Made by a program: the position numbers and the translations under genes. 64,000 nt of DNA from CBDDBH01 sp965225625 (GTDB lineage: Bacteria > Pseudomonadota > Gammaproteobacteria > JADZEE01): positions 124,001 through 188,000 of the forward strand of contig CBDDBH010000022.1 in assembly GCA_965225625.1 (NCBI GenBank). Reading direction: 5' to 3'. Shown here one piece after another: positions 46,321 to 55,548 of this stretch. Positions within the stretch are counted from its first letter, which is position 1, and every line of letters begins with the position of its first letter. The notes under the pieces were generated by a model that was not told the origin of the DNA, did not search any database, and saw only the letters and a program-made list of their open reading frames with translations.

Positions 46321-47950
46321 CCGGGATTTCCCCATATTGGGAGTCTTCAGGCTCAAGGGGCAGCCCAAACGAGATAGTGGCAGCATAGTCAGGTCCTGCA
46401 AGGCCAGTCAATCGCCGGTCTATCCAATAAGAGATGCGTTTGCAGTCGTAGAGCACCCTTCTTGTCCGTCTTCATCGTCCTCGTGTCCCCTGCCAGTGGG
46501 GTGAAACCGCATTGAAGACAAGGCGACTCCCTGGAGCGCTCTCCCCCTCTTGGCAAGATCGTGGTTGTACCCTCCCTCAGCTTGGCGCCGGCGATAACCG
46601 GCCGATACGATCCAACACTCCCTGGAACAACCTTCGAGGAACCGACACCTCGGACAACTGAAAGATCAACCACCGGGAGTGCCGCACCAGACGGCCTCCC
46701 ATCTTGATCAGCTTGACCTGCACGCTCCGCAGTGACCAGTGCTTGACCGTCTTAGGCAGACACAGCCGGCGAAGGAAGTTCCCAAGGTTGTACGCCAGGA
46801 CGAACACAGACAGACGTACCCGGTTGGCCACGAACCGATGGCACGACAGCCCGAGTCCAGTTCAGCGCGTACTTCCCCTCCTTGATCCACTGCTCGGCTG
46901 TCCCTCGTCCATTGTAGAAACGCACCACTCCTTCGGGGCCAGCCGTCATGCTCGTGACGATGAAGCCCACCGGGGGAACAGCTCTCCCCTGTGCCACTCC
47001 ACCTTGGCCACCACCCGCCGAGCCCGGTCCCAACTCTCAGCACGATACCAAAAGTCGTCGTATAGGATCACAGGACGCTTTCGGCGGCCTGCCCACCGGC
47101 CTCCTGAGCAGAGGGGCGATCTCCCGTTGCAGCACCTCGTTGCCGGGGAGTCTTATAGCGTAAAGGACATGCCGCTCCTCGAGGTACTCATAGATGTCCG
47201 GCTTAGCGAATGCGGCATCGGCACGAAAGTACCGCCGCACTCCTGTCGCCCCGTAGCGGGACAGGATCGGATCCAATACATCACGCCACCTGTGCGCGCT
47301 ATGTACGTTCCCCGCGCGGAGCATCGCCCCCTCGCAGTCACCGAACTGGTTGAACACGAACAAAGGGTGATAGCACGTGCTCCCAAAGTGACCGTTGTAC
47401 GACGCTCCCTCCTGTTCTCCATGTACCGGACTTTCCGAACTGTCCATGTCCAAGATCACCTGCCGGTGCGCTGTGTGCGTCATCGCCCGGTCCACCCACG
47501 TAGCGTTCACTCGGCCCAACCCTTCTACGTTGCCGTCTTGGGTAAGCACCTCGGTCTCGAACCGGCTCATGGTGTTGGTGCTGGCGCCCGGTCTCTCAGG
47601 ACCACCTCGCCGCCCAACGACTACCCGCATCGTCGGGTCCTGGGCCAGCCGTTCAGCGTCGTTGGTATCCTCGTAGCCCGCCAGACGACTGTACACCGAC
47701 TGCCTGAGAAGGCCCACCAATCGGTGCTGCACGTTGCGACCGCCCCGGCTCTCCTGCAGACAGTCACTCGCCGTCTCCGTCAGTCCCAGTGCATCATCCA
47801 GCTCGCGACAGGCCAGCAGCCCGGCATCTGAGGTGATGGTGGCACCGTGGAACTCCAATCGTATGCGGCGGTCGAAACGGAGCTTGGCGCGGGGGTTGGT
47901 GCTTTCACCCATCGGGTGCCTCCGAGGACAGTACGTTATCAAGAACTAGA
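46321..47950 (-). mobile_element. IS1380-family element, nearly complete but decayed
   Basis: Minus-strand element carrying almost the full transposase and the right end; no matching left inverted repeat was found near 47950-48010, so it is probably truncated there. It is inverted relative to the copy at 42229-43081. Confidence 0.78.
46577..47942 (-). pseudogene. IS1380-family transposase with several frameshifts
   Basis: The N-terminal frame (47942 to 47037) holds the IS1380 opening LEFHGATITSDAGLLACREL and VILDMDSSESPVHGEQEG, with catalytic acidic residues. An extra A near 47085 (AAAGCG against AAGCG in the 42.3 kb copy) breaks the frame. At least two further indels, near 46985 and 46855, separate the blocks VGFIVTSMTAGPEGVV and NRVRLSVFVLAYNLGN. 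The two copies are otherwise close to identical, so decay is recent. Confidence 0.85.
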
Positions 47951-48030
47951 GTAGTCGCTCACGACCAGTCTAGCACTCATGATAACCACTGTGCTCTGCT
48001 ATTCGACTACATCGAGCATAGCCGTTGCTG

Positions 48031-48496
48031 ATTACGGCAAGCCCTGCAGGGTTGATATGGGAAATGTGGGCTCAGACCATTGAGAATGAGGTTGAGGACG
48101 TGAAGCGGAAGCTGGACCGCGTCTGGCGCCACATCGAGACAGTCGACAATGTCGAGACGGTTGACGCCTCGGCCCGCCTCAGGGAGCACAGGGAAAGGCG
48201 GGGAGCGTCTTGAAGACGCGGCGGCCGATGCGAGGGCCACTCTCTCCCAGCGCAGCACGGTCCTGGACGACGTGGAGACCATCGCGGCGTACGCCGTGGA
48301 CATGAGCGAGTTCCTCAACCGGAGCGAGATGACCGAGCGCAGGGCCTTCGTCGAGACCTTCGTCAAGGAGATCGTCGTCACACCTGGCAGTGCTCTGCTG
48401 CGTTACACAATCCCCATGCCCGACGATAGCCTGATACCTGGCAGGAGCGCTGAGGAGATGGCGTTGGACGGCTCGGTTCTGTCTACCCGTCAATAA
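48031..48496 (+). pseudogene. Large serine recombinase, C-terminal remnant
   Basis: Two frames together read a coiled-coil stretch (ENEVEDVKRKLDRVWRHIET) and then LDDVETIAAYAVDMSEFLNR and TERRAFVETFVKEIVV, the C-terminal pattern of large serine recombinases. An extra G near 48200 splits the frame. The catalytic N-terminal and zinc domains are absent. A matching N-terminal recombinase fragment occurs at 61058-61310, on the same strand but in reversed order. Confidence 0.75.
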
Positions 48497-48926
48497 GGTT
48501 TGGGCCTCAGATACGAAAGGCCTCTGGAACGCTGAGTCTGCGTAGCTTGTCCCTTCCAGTCACTGCAGCGGTGGGGGACACGAACAGCGGCTCATCTGAG
48601 TTGTTCGCCGAGGCGGTGGAGATTGACGTCAGACTGCGGGATCGGCTCGCCATCGGCAAGACCCCTTATCTACATTCACTGCGGATGCCCCCTGCCCCAG
48701 CCGGTCGCGCTCGACGTGGCTGAGGTGGGAGCGGAGGGCAGGCGGACGGGTTCGACAACGAGTGCGAGGGGCGTCGTGGGGTGTTAAAGGGCTGGTGGAA
48801 AGGCAGGACGGTGACCTACATCTACCTTGGCCACACACGACAGAGGATTCTTGACACTCCGTGGCATATCTTTCACAATTGCAGCACTATGGCTCAGTCT
48901 GCATCCTAATGGAGCTTTGATTGGGT
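48497..48926. other. Gene-poor stretch
   Basis: No gene recognised on either strand. The sequence between the recombinase stop and the RHH remnant has no strong codon pattern, hairpin or repeat that I could identify. Confidence 0.5.
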
Positions 48927-49071
48927 ATGTCCTATAGACAACGGCTCTCAGTCAATCTTTCAGCCGAGGAACATCACCAACTTGCGGAGCTTGCCGAAAG
49001 GCTCGAGTCTCTAAGGCTTGGCTTGGTCGACATGCGATTGCCGAACTTCTAGACCGATACCGAGAACGCGA
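48927..49071 (+). pseudogene. Broken ribbon-helix-helix (CopG-like) gene
   Basis: ATG 48927 reads MSYRQRLSVNLSAEEHHQLA and then, after a one-base shift near 49005, KAWLGRHAIAELLDRYRERE: together the beta-strand and two helices of a CopG-type DNA-binding protein. The frame then runs straight into IS1380 transposase sequence at 49072. Confidence 0.65.
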
Positions 49072-49222
49072 GTTCCTACGCGCGGCGCTACCATCACCTC
49101 GGACGCCGGACTGCTGGCCTGTCGCGAGCTGGACGATGCACTGGGACTGACGGAGACGGCGAGTGAGTGTCTGCAGGAGAGCCGGGGCGGTCGTAACGTG
49201 CAGCACCGATTGGTGGGCCTCC
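49072..49222 (+). pseudogene. IS1380 transposase internal fragment
   Basis: About 50 codons, ATITSDAGLLACRELDDALG to NVQHRLVGL, match residues near the N-terminus of the IS1380 transposase in this window. Neither IS end is attached. It lies immediately before the promoter region of the six-gene operon. Confidence 0.75.
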
Positions 49223-49341
49223 CGCTGACTTCTACGGTGCAGGACAGTGAGCAGGTCAACAATGATTCTGAATTCAGTTAGTTCCCTATAGATGTGAGTG
49301 TGAAGCAATGATACGCAGGTTTCAGCTTGGAGGCAAAGCAT

Positions 49342-51261
49342 ATGGGCAGAGCATACGTCACTGAACTAAAGCGTCTGAAGCAGACGGTTGGGTTCGCGTG
49401 TAATGCTGACATAGAGCCTATGACTGCCCTGCTGGTTGAGTTGGTCACACGTAACTTGATATTTGTCGGATCCGGAGGGTCATATACTGCTGCTACATTT
49501 GCCGCCGCCCTACATGAGCAATATACTGGCCGCTTGACTAAGGCCTTAACGCCGCTAGAAGCGGTCCATCGACCTTCCACCAACAACACAGCAGCCGTAC
49601 TCATAAGTGCGCGAGGTTCAAATCCAGATATTATCAAGGCTTTCCATTCGCTTCGCTTCAAGGAACCAATTGCTGCTATATGCGCCAATGAACGGAGCAC
49701 CCTGCTGCGACAGATAAATGACAGCGGCATTGGGGTCGGGTACGGTTTCACCGTTCCGGGAGGGAAGGATGGTTTCCTAGCCACGAATTCGTTGCTGGCG
49801 ACTCTAGTTTTGCTTTCTCGAAGCTATGGTTCCCTCTTTCGATTGCCGGAGATTGACATGGCAGGCATAGGTGATGTCTCCACAGGACTTGACAGCGACT
49901 CACATCTCTCCGCCGAAATGTCTCGACTGGCAAGAGCAGATACCATCATCGCACTTTCCAGTGGATGGGGATGGCCTGCGGCGACAGACTTGGAATCAAA
50001 GTGCTCTGAATCGGGTCTAACGAATGTACTACTGTCTGACTTCAGGAACTTTGCACATGGTCGCCACAATTGGCTCCGGACCCGAGCTATGTCTACAGCT
50101 GTTGTGTCAATTGAAGATAGGGACAACACCGAGCTGGCCAGCAGCATCCTTCAACTTGTACCTGATGAGGTTCAAAAGGTTCGGCTATTTAGTGACAGAA
50201 CTGGCCCTGGCGCAGCCATAGATCTAGTTGGCCAAGTATTGCATCTTGTAGGGTCCCTGGGAGCCGCATCTGCGATTGACCCCGGTCGTCCTCCCGTTGA
50301 GCAGTTCGGCCGAAAGATGTATCGAAATGGCTTCAAGGCTTCAAACAGTAGAACAGCTCGTCACACTTGGATTGCCAGAAAGGCAGAGGCGATAGGACTT
50401 CTACCCCACGAAAGCGATGAGTTGTTAGCCGAGTCCTTAGACTGTTTCCTGACGCGACTTACCCACACGCCCATACAGGCACTTGTGGCGGATTACGATG
50501 GCACTCTCTGCGGCCCACAGGAGCGATACACAGGCATAGGTCACGAAGTCGCGGGGTTATTGAATTCTCTTTTAGGTGAGGGTTTGCTTTTAGGCATTGC
50601 CACGGGACGCGGAAGCTCGGCGCATGAAGACCTACGTCGGGCAATTGCCTCCACACACTGGGGCAAAGTGTTTGTGGGTCTTTATAACGGAGCCATCATA
50701 TTGCCACTAAGTGAAGAGGTTGACGAGCGGGATAGCAACCACACCTTGGAACTAGATGGTATTCGCACGGCGCTGGTGCCACTGGTTCACGCACTGTCGA
50801 TGGAAATGTCGGTCAACGAATATCAGTTATCGCTCAGACCATCGACTCCGATGGACCTAGAGCTGTTACGCCGTTCCGTCACAGAACGACTTCACGATTT
50901 TGCAACCCCAGTCCACGTCCGCAGGTCAGCCCACTCTGTGGATATAGTTCCCGCCTCCATCTCTAAGGACCTAGTGCCACGGGCATTGGCACATTCCACA
51001 GGAGTCGATGAGGGCGCAATTGTCCGGATAGGGGATCTAGGAGATTGGGGAGGCAACGACTTTGAACTGCTGAACGAAGGTTTGTCATTGAGTGTAGACC
51101 GAATATCTTCTCGTCTAGATGGGTGTTGGAACCTCGGGTTGCCGGGTTCCAAAGGTGTTACAACCACCATTCATTATCTCCGTGCACTTAGACCGGCGGC
51201 GGCGGCATTCGTGATGGAGGTCCCTCTTCTCCGACGGCGTGCGGGGGAACGTCAACGGTGA
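49342..51261 (+). CDS. SIS (sugar isomerase) - HAD phosphatase fusion, first gene of candidate conflict operon
   Basis: 639 residues from ATG 49342 (GGAGG 8 bases upstream). Residues about 35-330 hold two SIS folds: VGSGGSYTAATFAAAL with ISARGSNPD, and later ADTIIALSSGWGW with DFRNFAHGRH, as in phosphosugar isomerases and GlmS-like proteins. Residues about 378-630 are a Cof-type HAD phosphatase: motif I LVADYDGTLCG (Asp384, Asp386), motif II IATGRG, motif IV GDLGDWGGNDFELL. So it probably binds a phosphosugar and removes a phosphate, with the SIS part sensing or isomerising it. The stop overlaps the next start (GTGA). It is intact although the flanking DNA is full of broken genes. Confidence 0.85.
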   Translation: MGRAYVTELKRLKQTVGFACNADIEPMTALLVELVTRNLIFVGSGGSYTAATFAAALHEQYTGRLTKALTPLEAVHRPSTNNTAAVLISARGSNPDIIKAFHSLRFKEPIAAICANERSTLLRQINDSGIGVGYGFTVPGGKDGFLATNSLLATLVLLSRSYGSLFRLPEIDMAGIGDVSTGLDSDSHLSAEMSRLARADTIIALSSGWGWPAATDLESKCSESGLTNVLLSDFRNFAHGRHNWLRTRAMSTAVVSIEDRDNTELASSILQLVPDEVQKVRLFSDRTGPGAAIDLVGQVLHLVGSLGAASAIDPGRPPVEQFGRKMYRNGFKASNSRTARHTWIARKAEAIGLLPHESDELLAESLDCFLTRLTHTPIQALVADYDGTLCGPQERYTGIGHEVAGLLNSLLGEGLLLGIATGRGSSAHEDLRRAIASTHWGKVFVGLYNGAIILPLSEEVDERDSNHTLELDGIRTALVPLVHALSMEMSVNEYQLSLRPSTPMDLELLRRSVTERLHDFATPVHVRRSAHSVDIVPASISKDLVPRALAHSTGVDEGAIVRIGDLGDWGGNDFELLNEGLSLSVDRISSRLDGCWNLGLPGSKGVTTTIHYLRALRPAAAAFVMEVPLLRRRAGERQR

Positions 51262-52388
51262 AGGACTCACTAGCGGACGCCTTGCTTGGTAAAGTCATGG
51301 GGTGGGGTGACCTAGACTCCCCCACCGTCGAGGCCTTACGACGTCTACAAGTGATGGCAAGGCACAAATATGACCATTACGAACGGTTTCGACTAGGCCG
51401 GAGGTTTATAGAAAGCCTTGCAGACTGGTTGGGACAATTCGAGCCTGGTCGCGAACGAACCACCGCCTTCGAGTTCATTCAGACCAAGCTAGTCTTCATT
51501 TCAAATAGGGAGATGGAGCAACTGGTGGGGATCCTCTACCAGAAAAAGATTCGTCCAATCATCCGCGAACATGTTAGCAACACATTGGGATTGCCCGCGT
51601 ATGCAGTGTCCCAAATAGAGAGCACGCCTGAGTTTACCCGAACGCGTCGCCGCAGTCTGTTTCTGGGTCTCAGCGATGGTGCCAGGATTGACGAGTTCCG
51701 AAGAAGCAATCGAGACCTCAGCAACGAGCAGGTATACGCTACGTATGAAGTGGCGGGGCCCAGGCTTGCCGAAATGAGATCGCAGCTACTTAATGACCAG
51801 AAGGAAGACCCCTCCGACCCAATTCAGTTTGAGCTTGTCTTTTTGCTTGATGATTTCGCCGGAAGTGGCAAGAGCATCTTGCGAGAGAGGAATGGCACAT
51901 TTGGAGGAAGACTGCAGAGGTTCTCGGAGTTGCTACGCATGGATGCTCAGGAGGAAGCATCAGTGTTCTCAGGTCCTCAGACAGAAATACACATCTGTCT
52001 CTACGTAGCCACCCAGCAAGCGGTTGACCAACTTACTCAATCAATTGGAGACTACACAGCCTCAGCTCCTTGGGAACATGCACCTGTAGTACATGCAGTC
52101 CAGCTGCTTGATCAAAACCTAACAATCGAGCCGTCCAGAGATTCTGGGTTTTGCCAATTGCTCGACAAGTACTACGACGAGAGAATCGAAGATGCGGCGA
52201 AGCGGGTTGGCGGTTCATCTTCAAAGTACGGTTTTGCTGAAGGATCCCTCCCATTGGTATTGTCTCACAATACTCCGAACAACTCAGTTTCGCTTCTGTG
52301 GGCTCCTTCTCCAATGAAGGCGCTCTTCCCAAGATTCGAACGTCATAGTGAGACAGTCAGTTGGCGGAGCAAAGTACGGTTTTGCTGA
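51258..52388 (+). CDS. Phosphoribosyltransferase-like protein (PRTase-CE type)
   Basis: 376 residues starting with GTG on the upstream TGA. The N-terminal half contains a winged-helix-like segment (FISNREMEQLVGILYQKKIR) and FLGLSDGARIDEFRRSN. The PRPP-binding loop is VFLLDDFAGSGKSIL (residues about 194-208), with the paired Asp of type I PRTases and Gly-Ser-Gly in place of Thr-Gly. From memory this resembles the family called PRTase-CE, named from conflict-system surveys; I could not search. The natural end was probably HSETVS-stop; a tandem duplication replaced the stop, so the protein now ends eight residues later. Confidence 0.75.
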   Translation: MKDSLADALLGKVMGWGDLDSPTVEALRRLQVMARHKYDHYERFRLGRRFIESLADWLGQFEPGRERTTAFEFIQTKLVFISNREMEQLVGILYQKKIRPIIREHVSNTLGLPAYAVSQIESTPEFTRTRRRSLFLGLSDGARIDEFRRSNRDLSNEQVYATYEVAGPRLAEMRSQLLNDQKEDPSDPIQFELVFLLDDFAGSGKSILRERNGTFGGRLQRFSELLRMDAQEEASVFSGPQTEIHICLYVATQQAVDQLTQSIGDYTASAPWEHAPVVHAVQLLDQNLTIEPSRDSGFCQLLDKYYDERIEDAAKRVGGSSSKYGFAEGSLPLVLSHNTPNNSVSLLWAPSPMKALFPRFERHSETVSWRSKVRFC

Positions 52389-52510
52389 AGGATCCCTCCC
52401 ATTGGTATTGTCTCACAATACTCCGAACAACTCAGTTTCGCTTCTGTGGGCTCCTTCTCCAATGAAGGCGCTCTTCCCAAGATTCGAACGTCATAGTGAG
52501 ACAGTCAGTT
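52222..52510. repeat. Perfect direct duplication, 141-bp copies at 148-bp period
   Basis: 52222-52362 and 52370-52510 are identical, separated by GGCGGAG. The unit spans the 3' end of the PRTase gene. In the second copy the PRTase frame would end HSETVS-TAA at 52512, one base before the ATG of the ATPase gene, which is the likely ancestral junction. In the first copy the frame continues to a TGA inside the second copy. Identity is complete, so the event is recent or an assembly artefact. Confidence 0.95.
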
Positions 52511-52513
52511 AAG

Positions 52514-54439
52514 ATGGTGATGCAAAACCCATTTCGCTTCAGGGCTTCCGAGCAGGCCACTCGGGACGATCAGTTTTTGTCCCTCGTCGGCCCATACGTA
52601 CTTGAAATACTTCCGGCGGATCAACTCTGGGACCGGCTCGTTATTATCGAAAGTGCCCCAGGGGCCGGCAAGACGACGATCCTGCGCTTATTCACGCCGA
52701 ACTCTCTTCGCTCGCTCCAGCGCCTGAGTGAACAGGAGGCGTACCGGCCTCTGTCTCAACAATTGAGGCGTTTGGGAGTGCTGACTTCTGAAGGCCCCAC
52801 CGTCATAGGGGTTCTCGTCAACTGCCGCGAGCAATACGCAACCATCCAAGACATTCCAGTGGACCAACCTACTCAGCTTAGGTGGTTCTTTGGTTTGTTG
52901 GACGCGCGCGTCACGTTGCTCACTTTACGATCCATCTTGGTTCTGCACGGGCTAACCTATCCGGGTGATGTGGGGCGTCTAGAGGCGCGACCTAACGAGA
53001 AGTCAACTGGCATGGGCAAACCAATCAATGGAATGGAACTATACAACAGGGCGAGTGATGCAGAGCGAAACCTCACCAATTCGTTAAACAGCCTGGTAGG
53101 TGTCAACAACCTGGCTAGTTATCTCGTCAATGGTCTCCAGAGCCTACGGTTTCTTTCCACGTGTGACCTATTTCTGGATGATGCCCCTCTGACCGAGCAG
53201 CTCCTGGTTATGTTTGACGACGTGCATGAGCTGACGTCTGAACAGCGGGAAGCCCTGCGCCGCGACCTAGAACAGCGGGACTTGGCAGTTGGCCGATGGC
53301 TTGCACGGCGCTCTCAGGCTCTAGAGCCTGTGGAACTCCTGGCTTCTGCACGAACAAAGGGGCGAGACTTCGAGGAAGTGCAAATAGAGGAATGGGCGCA
53401 GGGCGGCAGAGGAACCGGAAAGAGGTTCTTCGACCTACTTGATGAAATCGGGAATCGGCGCACCTTGAGGGCACAAATTGACGTAGAAACCTTTGACTCC
53501 TGTCTAATGACGGACTCTACTAACCAGGAATTGCAACGCGCCTCCGAAGCCAGAGACACAATTAGAGATCAAGTCTATGGCCAGTCCAAAGGACAACTAC
53601 GATTCAGCGAATGGATTGAGAAAGAGACAGAAGCAATAGACAAACTCGCCAATCCAATTGAAGCGGCCCTTCGTTGGCGGAAATTGCAAATCATGATGCA
53701 ATACCGCCTGCGCAGAGGTCAGTTGCCTCTTGATATCCCATTGCCCTTACATGAATTGGAAGCTCGGAGTCCGTCCGCGATTGAGACCGCAGCGGAACTT
53801 TTCCTAGCTAAAGAGTATCGGCTTCCTTTCTACTACGGCGCAAGGCGAATCAAACAGCTGAGCTCTTGGAACATTGAACAGTACCTTCGGGTTGCTGGTG
53901 ACCTCTTTGAACAAGTCCTCGCGTCACGAGCTGTGTCTCGCAATAGGGGTAATCAACTGTCAGCTACGCAGCAGGATTCACTTTTACGGACCATTTCCGA
54001 GGAGCGACTGTCTGCTCTGGTGAAGGAGGTGCCATTTGGACCTGATGTACATAGGCTAGTTGAAGCGATAGGCAACTATTGCCAACAACAAACACATCGA
54101 CCCACAGCTCCATACGCGCCTGGAATGACCGGTGTTGGTATCAGCAACGCAGAATTGCATCGATTAACTGATAGTTCAGAGTCAGCCCAAGAATCTCCGT
54201 TAAACCGCCTGTCTCGTGCAATTGCGGCGGCTATTGCAAATAATGTCTTGGAGGTTAGACAAGACGTCAATGTCAAGGGCGGTACCTGGACAGTATTCCA
54301 CTTGAACCGTCTCTATTGCCCCGCGTTCTACCTACCTCTTGGGTACAGTGGCTACAAGCAGAATGTAGGGGTCGACGCATTATCTTTATGGGTCACCCAC
54401 GGATCTCAAGGTGAACGTGCAATGGGCTTCGACCTATGA
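52514..54439 (+). CDS. ORC/CDC6-like AAA+ ATPase
   Basis: 641 residues from ATG 52514. The opening NPFRFRASEQATRDDQFLSL leads to Walker A in ESAPGAGKTT (residues about 46-55) and Walker B in LLVMFDDVHEL (about 233-243). The C-terminal half is helical, with a probable winged helix near the end. The layout, an ATPase at the N-terminus with a long helical C-part and no nuclease motif, resembles proteins named ORC-CDC6-family ATPases that occur with PRTase-CE. It may sense infection or act as a DNA- or ligand-dependent switch. It overlaps the next gene by ATGA. A GTG at 52496 is an alternative start. Confidence 0.75.
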   Translation: MVMQNPFRFRASEQATRDDQFLSLVGPYVLEILPADQLWDRLVIIESAPGAGKTTILRLFTPNSLRSLQRLSEQEAYRPLSQQLRRLGVLTSEGPTVIGVLVNCREQYATIQDIPVDQPTQLRWFFGLLDARVTLLTLRSILVLHGLTYPGDVGRLEARPNEKSTGMGKPINGMELYNRASDAERNLTNSLNSLVGVNNLASYLVNGLQSLRFLSTCDLFLDDAPLTEQLLVMFDDVHELTSEQREALRRDLEQRDLAVGRWLARRSQALEPVELLASARTKGRDFEEVQIEEWAQGGRGTGKRFFDLLDEIGNRRTLRAQIDVETFDSCLMTDSTNQELQRASEARDTIRDQVYGQSKGQLRFSEWIEKETEAIDKLANPIEAALRWRKLQIMMQYRLRRGQLPLDIPLPLHELEARSPSAIETAAELFLAKEYRLPFYYGARRIKQLSSWNIEQYLRVAGDLFEQVLASRAVSRNRGNQLSATQQDSLLRTISEERLSALVKEVPFGPDVHRLVEAIGNYCQQQTHRPTAPYAPGMTGVGISNAELHRLTDSSESAQESPLNRLSRAIAAAIANNVLEVRQDVNVKGGTWTVFHLNRLYCPAFYLPLGYSGYKQNVGVDALSLWVTHGSQGERAMGFDL

Positions 54440-55548
54440 CATCAGACGCTTTGCGATGGGATTCTCACTTTATGGCTAGCGGAGATCAGTTCCTCCCTTT
54501 TTGGAGCCAACTCCGTGACCATGCGCCGCGTAGGCTGCTTATCATCTGTGGCGCTGGCTTCGATCCCCGAACGCTGGCAGTGATAGAGGGACTATTTAGT
54601 GCGGGCCTATGCATAGCTGAATGTCGGGTCATTGAATTCAGTTCTGGGTCCGGTCTAGCTGCTAAGGAGGAGCTTGACAGGGCCGACAAGCACAGAGAGA
54701 TCTTGCAGAGGTTGTTCGCGGGGAATGCCCTCAACTCTGTGCAGATTCCCATGCGCACGCTGGACGGCCGTGGCATAGGAGGCACCCGTATCTCCGAGGC
54801 ATTTCGTCGTCCCCAAAGCTATACTGGCTTCTCTGATGTGGTGGTAGACATTACCGCACTCCCGGCTGAACTGTATTTTCCGCTAATCGCGACCCTACTG
54901 GAAGTATGGCGTTCAGGCATAACTGCTCCTCTGGCCCTCGGGAACCTGCATGTCGCCGTTTGCCACAATCCCGAAGTGGATAGCATGATCTCACCCGAGG
55001 GGGGAGACAAGGCTGAACTAATGTATGGATTCCCTGGAACTATGCAGCGGGCATCGATCGGGAATCCCATACCGATCTGGGTTCCAGTTCTCGGCGAAAA
55101 CCAGTTTGGTCGCTTACAAAAGATCACAGAGTTTGTTGGGCCAGAGGTGATTGCACCAGTTCTGCCGTTTCCGGCAAGAAACCCGAGACGAGGGGATGAC
55201 TTGCTATTGGCGTATCGGAGCCTAATCTTTGAAACGTGGGAGGTCGATCCATCAGACATCATCTACGCTGATGAGCAAGACCCCTTTGACCTATACTCCA
55301 AGCTGTGCGCGCTGTCGTCGAACTACGAGGAGTCGCTGCAGACGATTGGAACCGCACAGATGGTAGTGTCATCCCATTCAAGCAAGTTGCACTCACTCGG
55401 AGTGTTGCTTGCTGCCTGGGAAAAGGAAATTGGGGTCGCACACGTCCAACCGACGGGACATGTTGTTAATGGACGGTTCGGCTCCGAACACAGTTTCGGT
55501 GAACTGTTCGAGATATGGCTTGCTGGAGAACCTTACTCGAATGCATAG
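54436..55548 (+). CDS. Rossmann-fold, possibly CARF-like protein of the conflict operon
   Basis: 370 residues; no family assigned with certainty. The N-terminal part alternates strands and helices, with RRLLIICGAGFDPRTLAVIE as a first Rossmann strand-loop-helix and DVVVDITALPAELYFPLIAT (residues about 134-153) as a later one. A hydrophobic strand ending VDIT followed by a helix is where CARF sensor domains carry their ligand-contact motif, hence the CARF-like suggestion; a nucleoside-hydrolase or other Rossmann enzyme is also possible. The C-terminal third (YSKLCALSSNYEESLQTIGT) is helical. It is coupled to both neighbours (ATGA before, 8-base overlap after). Confidence 0.6.
   Translation: MTSDALRWDSHFMASGDQFLPFWSQLRDHAPRRLLIICGAGFDPRTLAVIEGLFSAGLCIAECRVIEFSSGSGLAAKEELDRADKHREILQRLFAGNALNSVQIPMRTLDGRGIGGTRISEAFRRPQSYTGFSDVVVDITALPAELYFPLIATLLEVWRSGITAPLALGNLHVAVCHNPEVDSMISPEGGDKAELMYGFPGTMQRASIGNPIPIWVPVLGENQFGRLQKITEFVGPEVIAPVLPFPARNPRRGDDLLLAYRSLIFETWEVDPSDIIYADEQDPFDLYSKLCALSSNYEESLQTIGTAQMVVSSHSSKLHSLGVLLAAWEKEIGVAHVQPTGHVVNGRFGSEHSFGELFEIWLAGEPYSNA

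Noticed and set aside
45939..46720. Repeats as a CRISPR array
   Set aside because: Only two long copies that are IS1380 ends; no regular spacers.
46704..47831. Plus-strand 375-codon open frame
   Set aside because: Antisense to the decayed IS1380 transposase; no independent coding character.
49011..49262. Minus-strand frame before the six-gene operon as a divergent regulator
   Set aside because: It is antisense to the RHH remnant and IS1380 fragment; the translation is low-complexity Ser/Arg-rich with no HTH.
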